Positions 24,524-35,552 of a stretch of 64,000 nucleotides of DNA are shown piece after piece. How positions within the stretch are numbered: the first letter of the stretch is position 1; the number at the start of each line of letters is the position of its first letter. Made by a program: the position numbers and the translations under genes. The stretch is from Muscardinus avellanarius (lineage: Eukaryota; Chordata; Mammalia; Rodentia; Gliridae). The notes under the pieces are model-generated. The model was not told the DNA's origin. It saw only the letters and a list, made by a program, of their open reading frames with translations, and did not search any database. The stretch covers positions 85,671,093-85,735,092 of the forward strand of contig OY726560.1 in assembly GCA_963383645.1 (NCBI GenBank), read 5' to 3'.

Positions 24524-24862
24524 TGATTTCTGAAGTTTGTGCTTTCTCTGGGTTCTTCTCTAGGTCACCGTGACTTCACTTATGGTTCTCTGTATCTCTG
24601 GGGATTGTGGTAATCTCAGCCACCACTACTCCTTTACTGGGTTGTATCGCAAAGTTTCAGACCCAGCGAGTTAGTCAAGGCTGCACGAGACCCTGGGGGT
24701 GCAGGGTTAGGCGTTTTCTCATGGGGAGCTGCATCTAGGGTGTGATACCTCTACTCGTAGTGTTTTCTGCTATGTAAAGCACTGATTTTGTGGCAGTAGC
24801 GATCAAGCGTTAGCAGGACTCATCAACACTGCTTTTCTAGGTCGCTATCTTCCTGCACTTCT

Positions 24863-25262
24863 CTCTTCCATGAAAACTCTCATTGACCTGTGTTCTCCCC
24901 TCCAAAGATGCTAATGAATAAGGACTGGCTCTTCCCTGAGCAGGAGCCTCCGCCTGTTCACCTGTCAGCTCAGAATTCCTGAGGTTTGCAAATTTACTTA
25001 TCACATCTGTACCAAGTGCTTTATCTAAGTAATTTGATTAAATATTATAAAATTATAAAGTATTTGTAAAAAAAGAAAAATAATTTTTTAAAAACTAAAA
25101 TTAAATGTTTTGGAAAGCTTGTCAGAAGGGAGTAAAAAACTACTGCAAGTGTGTTACTTGTTAAATATCTACAACCCACTGGTGAGTTATATAAACACAT
25201 AGAAAGAATCTGCTTTTGTACTATTGCCTGCAAGGTTCATTCTTATTTCTATCAGAACAGCT
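24863..25262. other. Unassigned DNA
   Basis: Single-copy-looking sequence beyond the L1 5' end; no gene or repeat recognised. Confidence 0.4.
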
Positions 25263-25264
25263 TG

Positions 25265-25430
25265 CCTTTTTATTTATTTTTTTATTTTGAAGCAGGGTCT
25301 CAATAAAATGTCAAGGGTCTCCCTAAATTTCTGAGGCTGGCCTCAAACCTTCAAATTTCGGAGGCCTCAAACTATGTAAATTGGACTGTCTCAGTCCCCC
25401 AAATACTGAGATTATAGGCCACCACATTAT
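25265..25430 (-). mobile_element. SINE (B1-like half, old)
   Basis: 'ttttattttgaagcagggtc', 'ctaaatttctgaggctggcc' and 'actgagattataggccacca' identify a diverged reverse B1-dID copy with a small internal duplication of 'cctcaaac'. Confidence 0.75.
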
Positions 25431-26455
25431 TTTACGATTTTCTTATTTAGTCAATTTTGATTCCATCTATCCTGATTAAACAGAATATGAAGTTTTTATA
25501 GCCACATATCAGTATCCATTTTGCTGATACACTTATATGTTTTTCCTGCTTCCAAAATTGAATTCATTTAAAAGCAAACTCTTAAAAGACCATTTGTAAA
25601 TTAACCTGGGGTAGAAGGAGAAAGTAAAGAAATAGTATAAAAATTAGGGTATTTAAAGCCACACCTGATTCATTAGCATAGTCAAGTCTAAGGTCAAGAT
25701 GGTGAAGGCCACTACAATGTATTTACTTGGTGCTTATAGGCAAATAAGTCTATGGGGGATATTTTACAAGTTTACTGTGGCTTGAAAGACATCCTAGTGG
25801 GAAGCAGCCTGGCTCCTCCTCCTGATGTCCTCACAACACATCCACTCTGGCCAGAGGTGCTCTGCTGTATGAAGCAAGGTTCTCTGGTTCAAATATCTCC
25901 CAAGGAAAAGCTAATGACTCTCCAACTAGTTTGAAAAGAATCTCAGTGTTATTATCTGGAAATATATTAAAGGAACAGAGAGGCAGGTGTATGGTTGCTA
26001 TTCATCTGAAAGACCACCTGAAAAATGAGGTAGCCAGCAACTATTGCATCTCTCATTATAACTATAGGCCTTAGGAAGATTGTGGCATTTTTAAAAGAAG
26101 CATGTTCCTAGCTGTCTATAAATTGCCATGCATTTTCAAGTTGGCTGCCAATGTATTCAAATAAAATGCAGGAAATGCCTTATTTAATTCAAATAATCTT
26201 CCCACAGCAAACATTTCAAATTCTGATAGGATGTGCCACTGCCCAAGCCTATCTAAGCTGACTTCATGTTTCACCTTGATGACTCTAGTACTTGCCAAGT
26301 TCCTAGCTCCTAGCCTCTTCCTTTTACAGAACATCTTCCAAATTCCTGCTAGTCACTGCTCCTGGCAAGATTTTCCCTCTAATCATGCTCATAATTTAAA
26401 CACAGAGGAGAGTATTTTTATACAGCACACAAGGCCCTTTACAACCTTTCCTCTT
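25431..26455. other. Unassigned DNA, no gene seen
   Basis: Short frames at 25752-25934 and 26231-26482 have no recognisable domain. No splice-bounded exon could be argued. Confidence 0.4.
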
Positions 26456-26457
26456 GG

Positions 26458-26635
26458 CCAGGAACACTGGCAACATGCCTAGGATCTTAGCTAATCAGAA
26501 GGCTGAGGAAGGAAGGCCAAGTTTGACACCAGTCTCAAAGCTTACAGGACCCAGTCTCAAAATACAAAAGAGAAAGGGATGGGGATATTGCTGGTTGTAA
26601 TAATTCCTTACATGGATATGTGTGCGCGCATGCGT

Positions 26636-26679
<44 letters not shown>

Positions 26680-26765
26680 TCTCCTATGTGCTGAGTCTAT
26701 AGCTCAGTGGCAGAGGGCAGGTCCAGCATGGGCAAAGCCCTGGGTTCAGTCCTCAGTTGTACAGG
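26458..26765 (+). mobile_element. Old dimeric SINE split by a (CA)n array
   Basis: Left B1-like half, diverged ('ggaacactggcaacatgcc', 'agaaggctgaggaagg'), to about 26580. Then a GC/AC-repeat linker. Then an ID-type right half at about 26692-26765 with tRNA-like A-box ('atagctcagtggcagagg') and B-box ('gggttcagtcctc'). Confidence 0.75.
26639..26677. repeat. (CA)n microsatellite
   Basis: About 19 CA units preceded by an alternating 'tgtgcgcgcatgcgtg' stretch, a candidate Z-DNA-forming sequence, inside the SINE linker. Confidence 0.95.
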
Positions 26766-26789
26766 GTGAGGGAAGGGACTGTCTCTTAT

Positions 26790-27700
26790 TTCTTTTTTTC
26801 CCCAGTGCTTACAAGACAAAGATTTAATGAAAATTGGTCAGTATGTATAATCCACAGAGCTAAACAGTTACACAAGACTCATATACATTTAGAAGTGATG
26901 CTGAAGTAAATATTACATATTATCACCATCTGATTCATCTTATTCCTTCAGTGATTCCTTAGCATATTTATCTGCTTCTTCCCTTATATATTTTGGAGCA
27001 ATTTCATGTCTTCCTTTAGTTAATTCACCAACCCAGCTGAGTTCTAGTTCAAAAGCATTATCTTTGACTTCGTCGTTATGTAAATAATCTTTGCAACTTC
27101 TTTAACTACATCACGGCAGGTCATTTCTTTCATCTGAAGCTTTTCTATTTCTGTCTTTGCAACTTGCCTGGCTTTGCCAATGCAACAGCCCCAATAACCA
27201 TATGAAACACCTGGTGGGTCAATCATGTAGAGCTGTGTGACATCATTCATTCTGTAAGACCCTAATATGAAACTGCAGCCAAAAGGTCTAAGAGCACCAT
27301 AGAGTGTATAAGCATGTACATACGTGGCCACTTTGTCTGCAATACGTTTCAGTGGAATGTTATACCCAAAATTAGATCTGAAGTTGGAAGCTTCTTCTCT
27401 TGCTATGTCTGCTAAAGAATGAGCATCTGCCAACAAACCTACCACAGCCATTCCAACATGCCAATTAACACTGAAAAGTCTTTTATTGGAACCTTCTTCA
27501 TAGAGTTTATAAAGGACTAATTTCTCAAACCCAAAGATAACACCATCTTTACATTTGATCCCAATAGCTGTACTACTGTTTTCCACAGTCTTCATAGAAT
27601 ATTCAACTTGAAAAACCCTTTCATCAGATGAGAACATTGAGGCTGGCAGATCATATCCAGTGGATCGAGCTTATTCTTCCGACATCACCCACACCCCTAG
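26790..27700 (-). pseudogene. PSMA3: PSMA3 processed pseudogene (proteasome subunit alpha type-3)
   Basis: PSMA3 is an alpha-ring subunit of the 20S proteasome. On minus, the coding match runs without introns from the start region at about 27673 through '[20 protein letters not shown]' (27637 downwards), '[20 protein letters not shown]', '[16 protein letters not shown]' and '[14 protein letters not shown]'. It shifts frame at about 27060 and continues into the acidic C-terminal end at about 26935. Then come a short 3' UTR with an ATTAAA signal and a degenerate A-tract at about 26788-26799. The start ATG reads ATA, a 2-base loss shifts the N-terminus, and a stop falls in the C-terminal acidic tail. 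Intron loss plus tail identify a retrocopy. The open stretch is 198 codons out of the usual roughly 255. Confidence 0.93.
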
Positions 27701-28886
27701 GGCTTCAGGCCAGAGAGGCTTCCCGTCATTTCTTGTTTTTTTGTCCGTTCCTCCTGCCACTCAACCCAAAACCTTCCTGCTTGGGGTTCCTCTTTCCAGT
27801 ACCACTCACTCTTCCCACATATTATGGGAATATAATGAAATCTTTTCTAACAAATGAATAGCATGATTTAGGTTTCATTTTGTAGAACCATCATTGTGTA
27901 ACCTTATTTGTGCATGTAATTTTTCTTAAGGTAACATTTCCTGAAAATCTTGAGTGCCAATTCCACCCCCATCATCCCCTTCAGTCAATGGCATAAAGAT
28001 TGTGAAGCTCCATTTCCACCAATAGAAACATAGTCCAGAAACTCTGGGATGGAAATAAAATGCCCAGCAGTTTTCCTGCCATACTGTTTCTGTGCTCTTG
28101 ACTTACTGATAGCAGGATCCCTTTTTGCAAAAATAAAAATTTCCTTTCCAAGATGATTTAAAATATATGTCTTTCCTTATGATGCCATGGAAATTTATTT
28201 CTACTTTCCTATGCTTAGCCAATCCCAAGGTCATGTCCAATGATCTCTTCTTCAGTAGCTGGCTGAGAACCTGGCACATACTTTCCACATCTCAGCTCTG
28301 TTCCCAGGACATTTACTCCCCACCTTGGCCAGCCCTTTCTCAATGGTCACAGCAGGAGCCTCCCCTGCACTGCCAGGCTTTCCCGCAAGGATGCTCTTGC
28401 CTTTATCTCATGTCCCCATGCCCAGCCAGATGTGTGCCATAGTTCTGATCCCGAGGACCAATGTGATAACACCAGGATAAATGTCTATGGTCTTGAATGA
28501 AATTGGGCCCGATATCTGAAGTGTTTCATATTATTTAATATTAGAACAACCTGGGAAGGAAGCACTGCTTTCTCATTTTATTCTGCAATTTAAAACTAAA
28601 CACTTTGCAAGCTCTCAGCTCTAACAAGTGATATAATAGAGATTTTTTTAAAAATCAGGTCTCTGTAAATTCAAAAAGCAATGCCCTTGCTAGTAGAAAC
28701 TTGTAAATTCAATCTGCATAAAACCCTGATGTGTTTTAAATACATAATACATTTGCACAGTTTTAATAGTCCATACTATGTTTTGGTAGACACATTCCAG
28801 AGCCATAAAAGTATTTAAATTCTTAACTTTGCAAAGAAAAAATGCTGACAAATGGCTATATAACTTATAATTTTAATTGCATATAA
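27701..28886. other. Unassigned DNA, no gene seen
   Basis: No repeat family or domain recognised. A more GC-rich patch lies at 28240-28450, with a 91-residue plus-strand frame of low-complexity appearance. Confidence 0.4.
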
Positions 28887-28954
28887 AAGATTTTACATTA
28901 ATATATCCTAATATGCTAGTAAGATTTTACATTAATATGTCCTAATATACTAGA
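28887..28954. repeat. 34-bp direct tandem duplication
   Basis: Two adjacent copies (28887-28920, 28921-28954) starting 'aagattttacattaatat', with about three differences between them. Confidence 0.9.
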
Positions 28955-29029
28955 GATCTTAAATGTCTCAACAGAAGTCAAATTACAGAAGAAGATATGA
29001 TTACATCATTCTAATATTTTATTTCTTCT

Positions 29030-30290
29030 ACCCTATCTCAGTAAAATAGGGTGGGATCCCATGGTTGTGACCCTTCTGAATTTTTATGGTGGCAGAACCT
29101 AGGGCCATAGAATAAGCCTGGGAGATTAGGTTCTGCCTCAACTGGGGGTTGAGAAGCTGTGAGGGGATCTAATTCAGATGTTACACCGAAGAACCAGTCT
29201 ATTCTGTCCTCCTTGCTACTCTGGACCCTGAGAAGAAAACTTTGTGGAGTAAGAGATGGCCTTGTGGGAATTACTTGGTCAATAAAGAACTGATTGTTTT
29301 CAGTGTGTCCAGCCTAAATGCTGCAGCAGTAAAGGAGCTGAGGATGCCTGTGTTCATGCAGGGGTTGTAGCCCCAGTACTCATCCAGCATCTTCATGCCT
29401 GTGTCCCTAGAATCATGGGCAGTCTGTCACTTTGGGTGGTGTGCTACAGCTTCATGCCCACAGATCTCCTTGGCTTTCTGAAAAATAATGTCCCCATCCC
29501 AGCATGGGTTCAGGACAGACATCTCATAGGTTACCCTGTAGTGTTCCTAGAACCACAGGATGTGTAAGGCCATTGGACCAGCTGCTTGTTGACCCTATGG
29601 TACCCAGCTATAAAGCAGGGGCCACATAGGCTGTCCTGGTCACTTCTTGTGCACCCTGAAAGTGGGCCTAAGGTAAAGGATATTAAGTGCTTCTCAGAAA
29701 AAGACCAGGGCCAGACGATCCTAAGCAGGTCCCACCCACCAGCCCTGGGGAGCAGTTCTTGAGGACCTGGGACTGCATCTCTGAGCTCCCATACATGTGG
29801 GAAGTATCAAGGTAGGCTATGTACTGGTTCATCTGTTCTTAGGCTTGAAGGGAATCTATCAAAGAGGCCATGAGGCTGCATGGGGTTGGAGCATGCAAAG
29901 AACATGCTTGGCTCTTGGGTGTCTCCTGCCAGGGTTGCCATGGGGAGTGGCAAATTGGAAGTAGAGATGGTCGATCTTGAAGACTAAGTTGCATGACTGC
30001 AGTCCTTGAAGTGGGTGATGCTCAGCAGCCACAGTCCCTGCCAGCTCAGGGCTACCAGCACTGAGAGCTCTGGGCTGTGACACTACCCTTGTAAGCCATG
30101 TGTCCAGCTATGTGCCCAATCCTGGCTGCGCCAAGTTGTTGCATGTTCTGTCCTGGGTCTGGTGTTTCTGGTAGAAGCATACATTCAAGCAGTTGGGCTG
30201 ATGCCTGTAGACTGTGCAACCCAACAGATTTGCAAGGAGGCCAAGATAGGGTGGGGACAGCAAGTCATTGTAAAATAACTCAGAAATCTA
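29030..30290 (-). pseudogene. Peroxidasin-family peroxidase-domain pseudogene (PXDN/PXDNL-like)
   Basis: Peroxidasins are secreted haem peroxidases that cross-link basement-membrane collagen IV. Reading the minus strand in shifting frames, the order of the animal haem-peroxidase domain is kept: 'FYNDLLSPPYLGLLANLLGC' then 'NVCFYQKHQTQDRTCNN' (about 30275-30145); a degraded segment; 'EQMNQYIAYLDTSHMYGSSE' (about 29842-29780); 'PCFIAGYHRVNKQL' (about 29620-29580); 'GMKMLDEYWGYNPC' (about 29400-29355) followed by 'TAAAFRL'; and near 29060 'IKIQKGHNHGIPPY', the counterpart of the conserved INIQRGRDHGIPPY motif. Frameshifts and stops are many, so it is dead. Near 30290 there is a pyrimidine tract ending in AG that could be an old splice acceptor. 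That would favour a decayed genomic exon over a retrocopy, and no A-tail is seen. PXDN versus PXDNL origin is not settled. Confidence 0.82.
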
Positions 30291-30454
30291 GAGAAGATAA
30301 GAGTAAGAAAAACTGCTGAAGGGGAAACAGAGAACCTAGAAGGCTAGGTACTGTGGAAAGCACTTCCCTGGAAGCACAGAAGTGCCACTGGGTCATGGTG
30401 GAATGGTCTAATACAAAGGAAAGGGAAATAGTTACAGAGCAGTCAAAGATGTGT

Positions 30455-30640
30455 CCAAGCAGACATGGTGGTGTATACTTGTAAGTCCAGTACTTGGAAG
30501 GTAGGGACAGGAGGGCTGCAGATTGGAGGTTACACTCAACAACTTAGCAAGACCCTGTTACAAATAAAAAATAAAAAAGACTAGGGGTATAGTTTAGAGG
30601 TAGAATGCTTCTGGGGTCATTTATTTTGTTGAAATAAATA
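30455..30640 (+). mobile_element. Dimeric SINE (old)
   Basis: 'agcagacatggtggtgtata', 'gaccctgttacaaataaaa' and the right half 'actaggggtatagtttagag' give a diverged B1-dID copy. Confidence 0.85.
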
Positions 30641-32185
30641 AAGAAAGAGATATTTCCAAAAGACAATGGAATGACTTCAATGATGTTCATGTTATCAGTG
30701 ATTGCTAATTTCTAAAACTGATAAAATGAAAGGGACATAAGCCAGCTCTTGCCTAGTAAATACTAAGATTCTACAAATACAATGTTTGGAGGATTAGAAA
30801 ATCTACTTTCCAAAATTGTTTTCATGATTCCTTCAAATTTTGTGCTTCTAGAGGACAAGAGTCAAAAGCTATGTGTATCAGTTAACTATTAACCCCCAGG
30901 GCCCTTGACAAGCAATAACTCTGTAAATGATGATAAATTACACTTCCCTGGGGAGCTAACAGCACAAGGACAGAAGTAACCTAGGGTTGCACCTCCTGAC
31001 AGTCCAGCCAGCACCAACCTACTCCACAGAGGCTTCTTACCAACCCTGCATGCAAGTCATTGGCTCCAATTTCTCATTGAAGACTGGCTAACATTACCAG
31101 GACATTTATTCTTTATCGGTTAGTCTGTTCCTGGTAAGGGGCTTCATTCTCTTAATCTTTGGTATAAGAACCTTTCTATATACCAGGAAGACTGCTTTCA
31201 CTTCTAGGACATGATGCTCTTGAGATAAAAAGTTCTATAATTTCACAAATAATATAAGAAATGTAAAAGAGTATACTGTGTGTTTTCTTGGGAAAAATGT
31301 TTAAAGTTCTTAAATACTTGAGAAGATAAATTCTGTTTCCTAGTGGACACTGGTTGCTTATGCACATAGCAGAGCTATATCTCTGTACTTATTTATTGCT
31401 TCTATTTTTCTACTTATGGATTCAGACTAAATTATACCCAAACATTATTTTTCTAATCGAGCTATGTGAATAGAGAACTATAAGGTAGCCAAAAGATCTG
31501 AGGACCTGACCTCAGCCATGGATGAGATTCAGAGTTAAATATCCAGAAGTTTAACAAAAGTGCTAATATGGAACCTTCTTTGGTTAGAGAAGCCCTGAGA
31601 ACTCTGGGAATAAGGGGAAATTAAAGAGTTCAATGTGCTTTGCAGTAACTGTTTGGGGCCCCTAAGGATGGAGACAAATGCACAAGTGGGTCTTCTGAAC
31701 CATGTCTCAGTTCATTTTCTGCAGGAGACTGAAGAAAGTCTAGGCCTAGAGAAGTTGCTGCTGCACTCCTAGAATACACAGTGCACAGCACAGTGTCAAA
31801 GCCATTGATTTTGTTTTAAAGAGAAATACTTAGGCAACCTGAAAGCCTTTAATATCACCTCATTTCACTTGACATTCACTAAGAGATGCATGTTTTTGTA
31901 AATAATTAAAGAGGGACATAATAAACAAACAAACAAACAACAATAACAACCCCCCTGAGTCATGTTTGGGGAAAGGAGTAGATGAAGTAAATGTGGTTGG
32001 AGCATCACAACCATACATAGAGGAATGTTTCCAATATGTTTATTTGTAGGAAATAGTAACATCCTTTGGATTTGAAAAGTTCACAGAAAACGGATCTACA
32101 TTTGTAATATATATAACTGGTCAAAGTTGAGCCAAGTTTATAATATGTAATTGTCTTCCTGACTTGAATTACAGATGACATCAGA
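30641..32185. other. Unassigned DNA
   Basis: No gene recognised. It includes a short (AAAC)n run at about 31922-31941. Confidence 0.4.
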
Positions 32186-32189
32186 AAAA

Positions 32190-34062
32190 ACCTACACTTA
32201 TTTTGGAAGAATGGTAAGTAAATTCAATGGTAAGTTCAATGATTGCAGCCGTCACTTTCTTCAGAGCTTCTTTCTGGTTCCTGTTAAGGTTGTCAGATTC
32301 TTTGTTTACTTGTTCCTTTATTTCTTTAAGGCTCTCTCTCTAAATTCTTTTCAGAAACCTTGTACCAATTCTATTGTTATATTTCTGATTTGTTCTTCTG
32401 GAAATCTGCAATTCTGTGTTATCGGGTTCTATTATTGTGAGATTGTGGGAGCTCATTGCTTCCTTGATAGTCCTTCTCATGATTTTATATTTCTTAAGTT
32501 TCTATCTCTTTTGCTTTTGATTGCTTTCTCTCACTCTGTAGGTTTCAGCTGCTTTATAGAAGGGCCAGTTGTGTTGTATTCATTGGTGAAGGTCGAATAA
32601 AGAGGAAGTTGATGAAGTAGTAAAGTAGCAGATAGAATTGAATAGAATAAAAATTTTAGTTTAGTAAGATGATATATAGTAGAGATTAAAGATAATGAAT
32701 ATGTAGTAGGATTCTTGTAACCAGTGTAGAGTATTTAGTATAGTGATATAAAGTGAATTTAATACAAGAGAAAGAAAAGAATAAAAGGAACATAGAGAAG
32801 AGAATTAGTATGAATAAGAGAAGAAGCTTGTGTAAAGGTTGAAAAGAGCCAACTGACAAGACACACACATATACACACAGATTAACAAAACAAAAAAAAC
32901 CCACAAAATAATACAACTCTACAAATTTATGAATACTGAGCAGAGTTGACCCTATTAGTCCTTCTGGGTTTGTGTGAATTCTTTCAGAAATTTAAAGTTC
33001 AAATTATATAGCCGGGCGTGGTGGCACATGCTTGTAATCCCCGCGCTTGGGAGGCAGAGACAGGAGGATCACGCAGGTTCAAAGCCAGCCTTGTACACTG
33101 GCTTAGGAGACCCTGTTTCCAAATAAAAATATAAAATAGGTCTGGGAGTGTAGCCCGGAGGTAGAAGGGCTTCCAGGAACCCCAGTGCCACCAAAAAAAA
33201 AAAAAAGTTTAAATTATATAATAGGTAATTATGTCAGTTTGTGGCCCTGCCTTTTTGTCTTCTTAATTATTGGGGCCTTGGCTTGAAGTTTCTCTCTGTG
33301 CAGGCCCTGAGTGCCACCTGCATCTTTTCCACTGCAAGTTTGGGTCTCTGAGACTCTCTTAGTCTACACACATGGCTGGTATCTAGTGTTATGCACAAAT
33401 CTTATTTGGTGGCCTGTAGTCTCCAGAAGCCCTAGGGCAAGAAGCCCTGAGTACTATAATTCTTTTGCCTGATTGGCTCTGGAGGTTGTTTGCTAATTTA
33501 TGCCTCTGCTTTTCTGACAGCAGACTCTACTCCCACATCCAACAGGGTAAACTGCAAAGTTTCAGACACTTTGTGTCTGTGGCTTGCTTCAAGAGTCCCT
33601 ACAGCTGCACTGAGTGGTCTCTTGCAGGGACAGCTGGTTCACTTACAGTGTTGTTGAGTGCTGTATGGATCTCTGCAGGACATGGTGAGCTCAGCACCCA
33701 CAACTACAGGTCTTTGCTAAGGATCAGGCAAGAGGAGTCAGCCACTTAGAATTCTGATGATTTTGAGCTGCTTACTTCACTTCCAACTGTTGAGTTTTTT
33801 ACTGGAAGTCTCTGGAGGCCACAGTGCCTGCATTCTGGTGCATGGGACTCCCACAGCTATAGACATTGGAAGAATGTGGGTACTCTTTGGTCTCTTTTCT
33901 GCTTTGTTTCTGTCACCTTTCAATTTTCAGTGCTCTGTTCAAATTTATGTTGGTTTATTTTTCTTTCCAAGATTCTGTTTTCACAGTGATAGAGAACATG
34001 AGTCAGCAGGATTGATATGTGCTGCTTTGCTCAGTTGCCATCTTCACAGAAGTCTGATCTAT
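32190..34062 (-). mobile_element. L1 5' region with an alternative 5' UTR, split by a SINE
   Basis: On minus, a promoter-type end near 34062 ('gaagatggcaactgagca' type) leads into a GC-moderate 5' UTR (33230-34062). After a young SINE (33009-33206) come an A-rich 5' UTR part and then the ORF1 N-terminal region (about 32190-32480). The ORF1 region aligns by eye with 24300-24540 of the old full-length L1 ('gttctattattgtgagattg' versus 'gttctgatattgtggggttg'). The 5' UTR does not match the one at 471-1436. ORF1 body and ORF2 are absent. Confidence 0.7.
33009..33206 (+). mobile_element. Young dimeric SINE
   Basis: Near-consensus copy: 'gccgggcgtggtggcacatg', 'gtaatccccgcgcttgggag', 'ggtctgggagtgtagcccgg', ending 'ccccagtgccacc' and an A-tail. 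It lies inside the L1 5' UTR. Confidence 0.93.
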
Positions 34063-34091
34063 TATTTCTTAATATTGAGACTTAAATTCTT

Positions 34092-34681
34092 TGTATATGG
34101 GCGGCCATTTAGAGCCATGGCTGCCTTGGATGTGGAAGCGGCTGCAGGGCCTGCAGTTCTGGGGATAGTCGACCCTGCTATCCTGGAGTTTCTAGTTCTG
34201 TCAGAACTGGATAGCCACTACTGTGACCTTGAACCCCTGGGTGCCCCCTGTGGCCTTGGCTTAAGAACAGCTGGGTGCAGAATTGGCATGAGAGCAGCCC
34301 TCGACCCTTGCACTGCCCACCATGGAGCTGATCCAGTCGTTGGTAAGCGAGCCGTTCTGGAACTGTGGACTAATATCCCATGCACTGTGTGTGGCTGTAG
34401 AAAGATTCTGCCCAACATCCCAGTGTGTAATATGCATTTAGTCAAGAGCCATCAACTGGAGGATGGCATAGTAAATCCAACAATAAGAGAATATTGGAAA
34501 CTTGTACCAAAATTCTATTGTTGTCCAATTGAAGGATGCCCTAGACACCCCAATAGACCATTTTCTCAGTTTTCTCTTGTAAAACAGCACTTCATGAAGA
34601 TATATACCAAGAAAAAGTACAAGTGAAGCAAGTGTGGCAACTCATATGGCATAGAGTGGAACTTGAAGTGGCATATGGACG
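34092..34681 (+). pseudogene. ATMIN: ATMIN (ASCIZ) processed pseudogene, 3'-truncated
   Basis: ATMIN/ASCIZ is a zinc-finger transcription factor that drives DYNLL1 expression and interacts with ATM. The ancestral start is at about 34116 (MAALDVEAAAGPAVL, like the Ala-rich N-terminus). The Ala/Pro-rich region is scrambled by indels. From about 34350 the frame holds the first zinc fingers: 'CTVCGCRKILPN', 'NMHLVKSHQLEDGIVNPTIR', 'FYCCPIEGCPRHPNRPFSQF', 'SLVKQHFMK'. A stop follows at 34624, and finger-2/3 sequence continues after it to 34681 ('CGNSYGIEWNLKW'). Several finger residues are kept, but H-to-Y style changes and the stop kill it. Everything C-terminal (most of the protein) is missing where an L1 begins at 34685. 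No introns are seen across the exons, which fits a retrocopy. Confidence 0.88.
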
Positions 34682-34952
34682 ACTGTTTTTTTGATGGTTT
34701 CCTTTGATAAAAAGAAACAACTTTTTAGTTTGATCCCATTCCACTTTTTAATTCTTGTTTTAATTTTCTGTGCTTTGGAGGTCTTGTTAAGGAAGTTACT
34801 ATATGTGTCTATATGTTGGAGTGTTGAACCTATGCCCTCCTCTAATAGCTTTCCAGTCTCTGGTCTGATTTCCAGGTCTTTGATCCATCTCAAGTTGATT
34901 CCTGTGCATGGTGAGAGGTAATGATTTAGCTCCTTCTTTCTACAAATGGATA

Positions 34953-35252
34953 GCCCAGTATCATCACTCCTTTTCAATGTAGTCCTTGAAAATCTTGCCA
35001 CAGCAATAAGACAAGAGAAGGATATCAAATGAATTCAAATAAAAAAGAGGAACTAAAATTGTCCTTGTTTTCAGATGACATAATCCTATATCTAGAAGAC
35101 CCAAAAAACTCAACTAAAAGACTACCAGAGCTGATTAATCAATTCAGCAAAATTGCAGGATACAAAATCAACCTAAAAAAGTTAATTGCTCTTCTATATG
35201 CCAACAATGAATCCACAAAGAAAGAAAGAAAACAATTCCATAATCATAACCT
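34953..35252 (+). pseudogene. L1 ORF2 reverse-transcriptase segment (inverted part)
   Basis: It encodes part of the L1 RT palm: '[16 protein letters not shown]' followed by a break, then '[20 protein letters not shown]' and '[14 protein letters not shown]'. The catalytic box reads FSDD instead of FADD, so both aspartates are kept here, but the segment is truncated and interrupted by a SINE at 35253. Confidence 0.85.
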
Positions 35253-35379
35253 TGTCTGGTTGTGGTGGTGCACACTTGTAATCCTTGTGCCTGGGAGGCA
35301 GAGGCAGGAGGATAGCACAGGTTTGAAGCCAGACTCACTGGCTTAAAAGACCCTGTTTCCAAATTAAAAAAAAAAAAAA

Positions 35380-35429
<50 letters not shown>

Positions 35430-35492
35430 ACGCGTGCCTGGGAATGGAGCCCGGAGGTAGAAGGGTTTCAAGGAACCCCAGTACCACCAAAA
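35253..35492 (+). mobile_element. Dimeric SINE with (TA)n(TG)n linker
   Basis: Left half 'gtctggttgtggtggtgcac'; linker A-run then TATA and TG repeats (35382-35431); right half 'cctgggaatggagcccggag' and 'ggaaccccagtaccacc'. It is inserted into L1 ORF2. Confidence 0.9.
35382..35431. repeat. (TA)n(TG)n microsatellite
   Basis: TATATATATA followed by about 18 TG units and 'cgcacgcgtg', between the two SINE halves. Confidence 0.95.
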
Positions 35493-35552
35493 AAACAAAA
35501 AACCTCAAAACCAATATAATACCTAAGAATAAACCTAACCAAAGATGTAAAA

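Larger units (their letters stand above)
20060..24862 (-). mobile_element. Nearly full-length old L1
   Basis: The minus strand begins near 24862 with the L1 start ('gaagatagcgacc', an aged form of 'gaagatggcgacg'). It has a short 5' UTR, ORF1 (about 24523-23605), then ORF2 to 20065, where the element ends without its C-terminal domain and 3' UTR. A SINE (about 21820-22018) and a (TC)n array (22371-22426) interrupt ORF2. Divergence from the young L1 is high throughout, making this one of the oldest long L1s here. Confidence 0.92.

Noticed and set aside
27628..27861. Plus-strand frames beside PSMA3
   Set aside because: Antisense to the retrocopy 5' end and flank; no similarity recognised.
33757..34626. 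289-residue plus-strand open frame
   Set aside because: It joins antisense L1 5' UTR to the ATMIN retrocopy; only the last third is ATMIN-like. A chance fusion, not a gene.
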